Source: Pantoea allii
Lineage (GTDB): Bacteria > Pseudomonadota > Gammaproteobacteria > Enterobacterales > Enterobacteriaceae
Direction: 5' to 3'
NCBI RefSeq assembly: GCF_002307475.1
Contig: NZ_NTMH01000036.1
Span: 124,001 to 188,000, forward strand
Length of the DNA: 64,000 nucleotides
The position numbers were made by a program, and so were the translations under genes. Positions within the stretch are counted from its first letter, which is position 1. Every line of letters starts with the position of its first letter. A model generated the notes under the pieces. That model was not told the origin of the DNA. It did not search any database and saw only the letters and a program-made list of their open reading frames with translations. Below are positions 59,965 to 64,000 of the stretch, one piece after another.

Positions 59965-60543
59965 ATGTTGAAAAAACTGTTATTCCCACTGCTGGCTGCC
60001 TTCATCCTGGCCGGCTGTGCTTCCAGCAACAACACACTGACGATTCAACCTAAAATTCAGCTGCCGCAACGCGATCCCAGCCTGATGGGCGTCACCGTAA
60101 GTATCAACGGTGCTGACCAACGCCGCGATCAGGCGCTGGCAAAAGTGAACCGCGACGGGCAACTGGTCAGCCTCACACCGTCCCGCGACCTGCGCTTCTT
60201 ACTGCAGGAAGTGCTGGAAAAACAGATGACGGCACGCGGCTATATGGTCGGCCCCAATGGCGCAGTCGATCTGCAAATCATTGTTAATAATCTGTATGCC
60301 GACGTGACCCAGGGTGACGTGCGTTACAGCATTACGACCAAGGCAGATATCTCTATTGTTGCCACCGCGAAAAACGGCAACAAGCAGATTAAAAACTACC
60401 GTCAGACCTACAGCGTAGAAGGTGCCTTCAGCGCCAGTAACCAGAAAATCACCAATGCGGTGAACTCAACGCTGAGCGATGTGATTGCCGATATGGCGCA
60501 GGACACCAGCGTCAACGAATTTATTAAACAAAACTCTCACTAA
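59965..60543 (+). CDS. yajG: YajG family lipoprotein
   Basis: 192 residues as in E. coli. Lipobox LAGC ends at cysteine 18, with Ala next, so outer-membrane sorting is expected. The mature protein has the YajG domain (SLMGVTVSINGADQRRDQALAK shown by its core GVTVSINGAD). The start at 59965 is chosen from the lipoprotein signal; the frame is open to 59914. Function unknown. It lies upstream of ampG, as in E. coli. Confidence 0.94.
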   Translation: MLKKLLFPLLAAFILAGCASSNNTLTIQPKIQLPQRDPSLMGVTVSINGADQRRDQALAKVNRDGQLVSLTPSRDLRFLLQEVLEKQMTARGYMVGPNGAVDLQIIVNNLYADVTQGDVRYSITTKADISIVATAKNGNKQIKNYRQTYSVEGAFSASNQKITNAVNSTLSDVIADMAQDTSVNEFIKQNSH

Positions 60544-60552
60544 TTTTGCCCC

Positions 60553-60580
60553 TCGCCCGGCATGATGCCGGGCGCTTTTC
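60553..60580 (+). terminator. Hairpin between yajG and ampG
   Basis: CGCCCGGCAT and ATGCCGGGCG pair around one base, then CTTTTC. Weak T-run, so partial read-through into ampG is likely. Confidence 0.6.
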
Positions 60581-60589
60581 AAGGTCAGT

Positions 60590-62077
60590 ATGAATCACTA
60601 TTTCCGCGTCTTCCGTCAAAAAAATGCCGCTGTGTTGCTCCTTCTGGGATTCGCGTCAGGTTTGCCCCTGGCATTAACGAGCGGGACCTTACAGGCGTGG
60701 ATGACCGTTGATAATATTGATCTGAAAACCATCGGTTTCTTTTCTCTCGTGGGCCAGGCTTACGTGTTTAAGTTTCTCTGGTCACCGATGATGGATCGCT
60801 ACACACCGCCGTTTCTGGGCCGTCGTAAAGGGTGGTTATTGATCACTCAGCTAGCGCTGGTCGCCAGCATCATCGCGATGGGATTTATGCAGCCCAGCCG
60901 GGATTTGACCCTGATGGCGGCACTGGCGGTGTTGATTGCGTTCTGTTCCGCGTCTCAGGATATTGTGTTTGACGCCTGGAAGACGGACGTTTTGCCACCT
61001 GAGCAACGCGGAAGCGGCGCGGCTATCACGGTGTTAGGCTACCGACTGGCCATGTTGATATCGGGTGGACTCGCCCTGTGGCTGGCCGATCGCTATCTGG
61101 GCTGGCGGGCAACTTACTGGCTGATGGCGCTGTTGCTGGTTCCCTGCATCGTCGCAACCTTTATCGCTAACGAGCCGGATAACCGACAGTCCGCGCCTCA
61201 GTCGCTTCGTCAGGCGGTGGTCGATCCCCTACGGGACTTTTTTAACCGTAATAATGCCTGGCTGCTGATAACGCTGATCATCCTTTACAAGCTCGGCGAT
61301 GCGTTTGCCGCCTCGCTCACTACCACTTTTTTGATTCGCGGCGTGGGCTTTAATCCGGGCGATGTCGGGTTGGTTAATAAGACGCTCGGCCTGCTGGCGA
61401 CTATCATCGGGGCGCTGTATGGCGGCGTGCTGATGCAGCGCCTGAGCCTGTTTCGCGCGCTGATGATTTTTGGCCTGCTACAGGCGGTATCCAATTTTGG
61501 CTACTGGCTGCTGGCAGTCACCGACAAGCATCTGTGGAGCATGGCAGGCGCAGTATTTATCGAAAACTTGTGTGGCGGTATGGGCACGGCTGCGTTTGTC
61601 GCGCTGCTGATGACGCTGTGCAACAAGTCCTTTTCGGCAACGCAGTTCGCGCTGCTGTCGGCCCTGTCGGCGGTAGGCCGGGTTTACGTTGGCCCTGCGG
61701 CGGGTTTCTTAGTTGAACTGTGGGGCTGGCCGATTTTCTATGCGTTTACGGTACTGGCTGGCTTACCGGGTCTGGTGCTGTTAGCATTTTGCCGTGGCAC
61801 GCTGGATTTCACACAAACAACCGGGCAGTTTTTGCCGCGTACCCGTTTCACAGCGGGCTACCGCTGGACAAACCGGCTGTTCGCCAGCGGCTGCGGGTTG
61901 CTGGCTTTATGGCTGCTGGCACTGGCGCTGAATGCAGCGGGCTTACCCCGTCTGTCGACAGCACTGGTCCCGCTGTTTGAAGCCGGCATGACGTTGGCAC
62001 TCTGTGGTGTACTCTGCGGCGTGGTGCTGGATTATCGCTCGCTGCATCAGCGTGGGGATCTTCCCGGCATTCGCTAA
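60590..62077 (+). CDS. ampG: Muropeptide permease AmpG
   Basis: MFS importer of GlcNAc-anhMurNAc peptides for peptidoglycan recycling and, in species with ampR-ampC, beta-lactamase induction. It has 495 residues against 491. Fourteen or so hydrophobic segments, with GFASGLPLALTSGTLQAWM near residues 18-36 and LWSPMMDRYTPPFLGRRKGW at about 63-82, both AmpG hallmarks. Probably co-transcribed with yajG. Confidence 0.96.
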   Translation: MNHYFRVFRQKNAAVLLLLGFASGLPLALTSGTLQAWMTVDNIDLKTIGFFSLVGQAYVFKFLWSPMMDRYTPPFLGRRKGWLLITQLALVASIIAMGFMQPSRDLTLMAALAVLIAFCSASQDIVFDAWKTDVLPPEQRGSGAAITVLGYRLAMLISGGLALWLADRYLGWRATYWLMALLLVPCIVATFIANEPDNRQSAPQSLRQAVVDPLRDFFNRNNAWLLITLIILYKLGDAFAASLTTTFLIRGVGFNPGDVGLVNKTLGLLATIIGALYGGVLMQRLSLFRALMIFGLLQAVSNFGYWLLAVTDKHLWSMAGAVFIENLCGGMGTAAFVALLMTLCNKSFSATQFALLSALSAVGRVYVGPAAGFLVELWGWPIFYAFTVLAGLPGLVLLAFCRGTLDFTQTTGQFLPRTRFTAGYRWTNRLFASGCGLLALWLLALALNAAGLPRLSTALVPLFEAGMTLALCGVLCGVVLDYRSLHQRGDLPGIR

Positions 62078-62510
62078 CAGGGTGGGATTTTGGTTAAATT
62101 TCGCACAGTCGGTTAAGCGCGCCTAATTTGTCTTTGCGTGTCAATTTACAAAAAAATATTTCGGTCAGTGGGTGCTTTCGATCAGAATATTTAAAACCGG
62201 TGCGCAATTAATTAGGTTAAAATTAATCGAATAAATGATGCAATATTGTTAAATAATTGGGTGATTAAAGTCAGGGTTATACCATTACCACTTTTGTTTA
62301 ACCCTATATCCATCTCTTTTTGTTATATTGCCGCCAACTGCTTGTCCACGTTAATAATTTGTCACCGAGAACAACATCTGTGACACCCTTAGCAAAAGGT
62401 GTCAACATGGTTCTGACACATCCTTAAGCTGGTTTACACTGCATAAACCTTCCCGTAAAATGCGCGCACACTTAAACGACAATAGAGCCCTTTGTCATTG
62501 AGGTCGTTAA
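62078..62510. promoter_or_regulatory. cyo operon promoter region (no gene)
   Basis: 433 AT-rich bases between ampG and cyoA. ArcA-like sites (consensus WGTTAATTAW) occur as TGTTAAATAA (62247-62256) and GTTAATAATT (62350-62359). In E. coli the cyo promoter is repressed by ArcA and FNR at low oxygen; the match here is by eye. TTGTTTAACC..TATATCC (about 62294-62309) and TGTTATATTG (62330) could hold core elements. Confidence 0.45.
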
Positions 62511-63437
62511 ATGAGACTCAGTAAATACAATAAAAGTTTGGGGATTTTGTCATTAATCGCAGGCACTTTATTAATGAGTGGCTGCGATAATGCATTGTTA
62601 AATCCCAAAGGACAGATTGCGCTGGAGCAACGTTCGCTGATACTGACCGCTTTTGGTCTGATGATGATCGTCGTGATACCTGCAGTCTTGATGGCCGTGG
62701 TGTTTGCCTGGAAATATCGGGCGTCGAACACTAATGCCAAATACAGCCCTAACTGGTCACACTCTAACAAAGTGGAAGCCGTGGTCTGGACCATTCCGAT
62801 CCTGATCATCGTTTTCCTTGGTGTGCTGACCTGGAAATCAACCCACGCCCTGGAGCCGAGCAAACCGCTGGCGTCAGACGTGAAACCGGTTGAGATTGAT
62901 GTGATTGCCCTGGACTGGAAATGGCTGTTCATTTATCCAGAACAAGGTATTGCGACAGTTAACCAGATTGCCTTCCCGGCAAACACACCGGTTAACTTCA
63001 AAATCACCTCTAATTCCGTTATGAACTCCTTCTTTATTCCTACGCTCGGTAGCCAGATCTACGCGATGGCAGGCATGCAGACTAAACTGCATCTGATTGC
63101 CAACGAGCCAGGAACTTTCGACGGTATTTCCGCCAACTTCAGTGGTCGCGGTTTCTCTGGTATGAAGTTTAAAGCCATTGCCACCAAAGACGACGCGGAG
63201 TTCCAGCAGTGGGTTGCTAAAGTTAAAGCGGCACCTAACACGCTGACAACGATGGATGATTTCGAGAAAGTAGCCGTACCAAGCGAAAATCACCCGGTGG
63301 AATATTTCTCTTCTGCTAATCCTGAACTGTTCTTGCAGGTCATCAACAAGTTCATGCATAGCCACGGGAAGATGGACATGCCTGAGCATAAAGGCATGGA
63401 CATGAGTCACACCGCTACCGCGGGAGCCGAGGAATAA
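62511..63437 (+). CDS. cyoA: Cytochrome bo3 ubiquinol oxidase subunit II CyoA
   Basis: 308 residues against 315. A lipoprotein signal ends at MSGC (cysteine 25), two helices follow (about 43-70 and 85-110), then a periplasmic cupredoxin-like domain without the CuA ligands, as expected for a quinol oxidase ([20 protein letters not shown]). The last 25 residues are rich in His and Met ([16 protein letters not shown]). First gene of cyo. Confidence 0.97.
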   Translation: MRLSKYNKSLGILSLIAGTLLMSGCDNALLNPKGQIALEQRSLILTAFGLMMIVVIPAVLMAVVFAWKYRASNTNAKYSPNWSHSNKVEAVVWTIPILIIVFLGVLTWKSTHALEPSKPLASDVKPVEIDVIALDWKWLFIYPEQGIATVNQIAFPANTPVNFKITSNSVMNSFFIPTLGSQIYAMAGMQTKLHLIANEPGTFDGISANFSGRGFSGMKFKAIATKDDAEFQQWVAKVKAAPNTLTTMDDFEKVAVPSENHPVEYFSSANPELFLQVINKFMHSHGKMDMPEHKGMDMSHTATAGAEE

Positions 63438-63441
63438 TACG

Positions 63442-64000
63442 ATGTTCGGAAAATTAACACTGGATGCGGTACCGTTCCATGAGCCGATTGTCATGGTCAC
63501 GGTTGCCGGTATCATCATCGCAGGTCTGGCGCTTGTCGCTGCCATCACTTATTTCGGTAAGTGGAAATATCTGTGGTCAGAATGGTTCACCTCCATCGAC
63601 CACAAAAAACTGGGTATCATGTACATCATCATGGCGTTCGTCATGCTGCTGCGCGGCTTTGCCGATGCGGTAATGATGCGTACCCAGCAGGTTCTGGCTT
63701 CGGCCGGGGAAGCAGGCATACTGCCGCCGCATCACTACGACCAGATCTTCACCGCGCACGGCGTGATCATGATCTTCTTCGTGGCGATGCCGTTCGTCGT
63801 GGGCCTGATGAACATTGCCGTACCTTTGCAAATTGGTGCGCGTGACGTTGCCTTCCCGTTCCTGAACAACCTGAGCTTCTGGTTTACCGCGATTGGTGTA
63901 ATCCTGGTTAACCTGTCTCTGGGTGTCGGTGAATTCGCACAAACTGGCTGGCTGGCCTATCCACCGCTGTCGGGGGCAGAATACAGTCCTGGCGTGGGGG
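63442..64000 (+). CDS. cyoB: Cytochrome bo3 ubiquinol oxidase subunit I CyoB (partial)
   Basis: The first 186 codons are in the window; the gene runs off the right edge. It begins [20 protein letters not shown], then [20 protein letters not shown], a hallmark of heme-copper oxidases, and [16 protein letters not shown], which carries the heme-ligand histidine. It starts four bases after cyoA and forms the catalytic subunit with heme b, heme o and CuB. Confidence 0.97.
   Translation, partial: MFGKLTLDAVPFHEPIVMVTVAGIIIAGLALVAAITYFGKWKYLWSEWFTSIDHKKLGIMYIIMAFVMLLRGFADAVMMRTQQVLASAGEAGILPPHHYDQIFTAHGVIMIFFVAMPFVVGLMNIAVPLQIGARDVAFPFLNNLSFWFTAIGVILVNLSLGVGEFAQTGWLAYPPLSGAEYSPGVG

Overview
The window is a 64 kb stretch of a gammaproteobacterial (Enterobacterales) chromosome. 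Proteins and gene order follow the E. coli purEK-to-cyo interval: purEK, ybbAP/tesA, ybbN-qmcA, cueR/copA, ybaK, ushA, ybaL, gsk, adk, htpG, recR-ybaB-dnaX, apt, priC, acrRAB, tomB-hha, ffs, tesB, glnK-amtB, mdlAB, queC, ppiD, hupB, lon, clpXP, tig, bolA, ampG, cyo. Several differences, above all a DecR/CcdR-type regulator divergent from a cysteine desulfhydrase gene of the kind known from Pantoea, point to the Erwiniaceae (Pantoea, Erwinia or a relative). This is inference from gene content and order. I see no tRNA or rRNA gene, CRISPR array, prophage or insertion sequence.

Layout. 1-9 kb: end of a DUF2254 membrane protein gene, purine synthesis (purEK), the YbbA-YbbP exporter with thioesterase TesA divergent from it, and YbbO, CnoX, QmcA, YbbJ. 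9-17 kb: copper defence (CueR, CopA with a classic 19-bp-spacer promoter and a programmed frameshift signal), YbaP, YbaK, a LysR regulator facing a PACE efflux pump, and periplasmic nucleotidase UshA. 17-28 kb: YbaL antiporter, Gsk, a decayed hemH end, Adk, HtpG (heat-shock promoter), RecR, YbaB, DnaX (frameshift signal) and Apt. 28-34 kb: PriC, YbaM and the AcrR-controlled AcrAB pump.

34-37.5 kb is the main accessory block. It is a zinc-starvation cluster with two Zur-type palindromes: paralogous ribosomal proteins L31B and L36B, a divergent 51-residue basic ORF, and a metal ABC importer operon headed by an undescribed 34-residue single-pass membrane ORF. 37.5-49 kb: an orphan 117-residue protein, TomB-Hha, 4.5S RNA, Atl, YbaY, TesB, nitrogen-controlled glnK-amtB (sigma-54 promoter plus NtrC-like sites), MdlAB, DecR/CcdA cysteine detoxification and QueC. 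49-64 kb: FadM, YbaV, and the envelope and cytosolic folding and proteolysis group (PpiD, HupB, Lon, ClpX, ClpP, trigger factor), then BolA, YajG, AmpG and the start of cytochrome bo oxidase (cyoA, partial cyoB).

Differences from the E. coli map: no fsr between ushA and ybaL; hemH reduced to a 3' remnant between adk and gsk; no mscK between ybaM and acrR; cof and ybaE replaced by a ccdA-like gene and a 393-base non-coding gap; the zinc cluster inserted between acrB and tomB.
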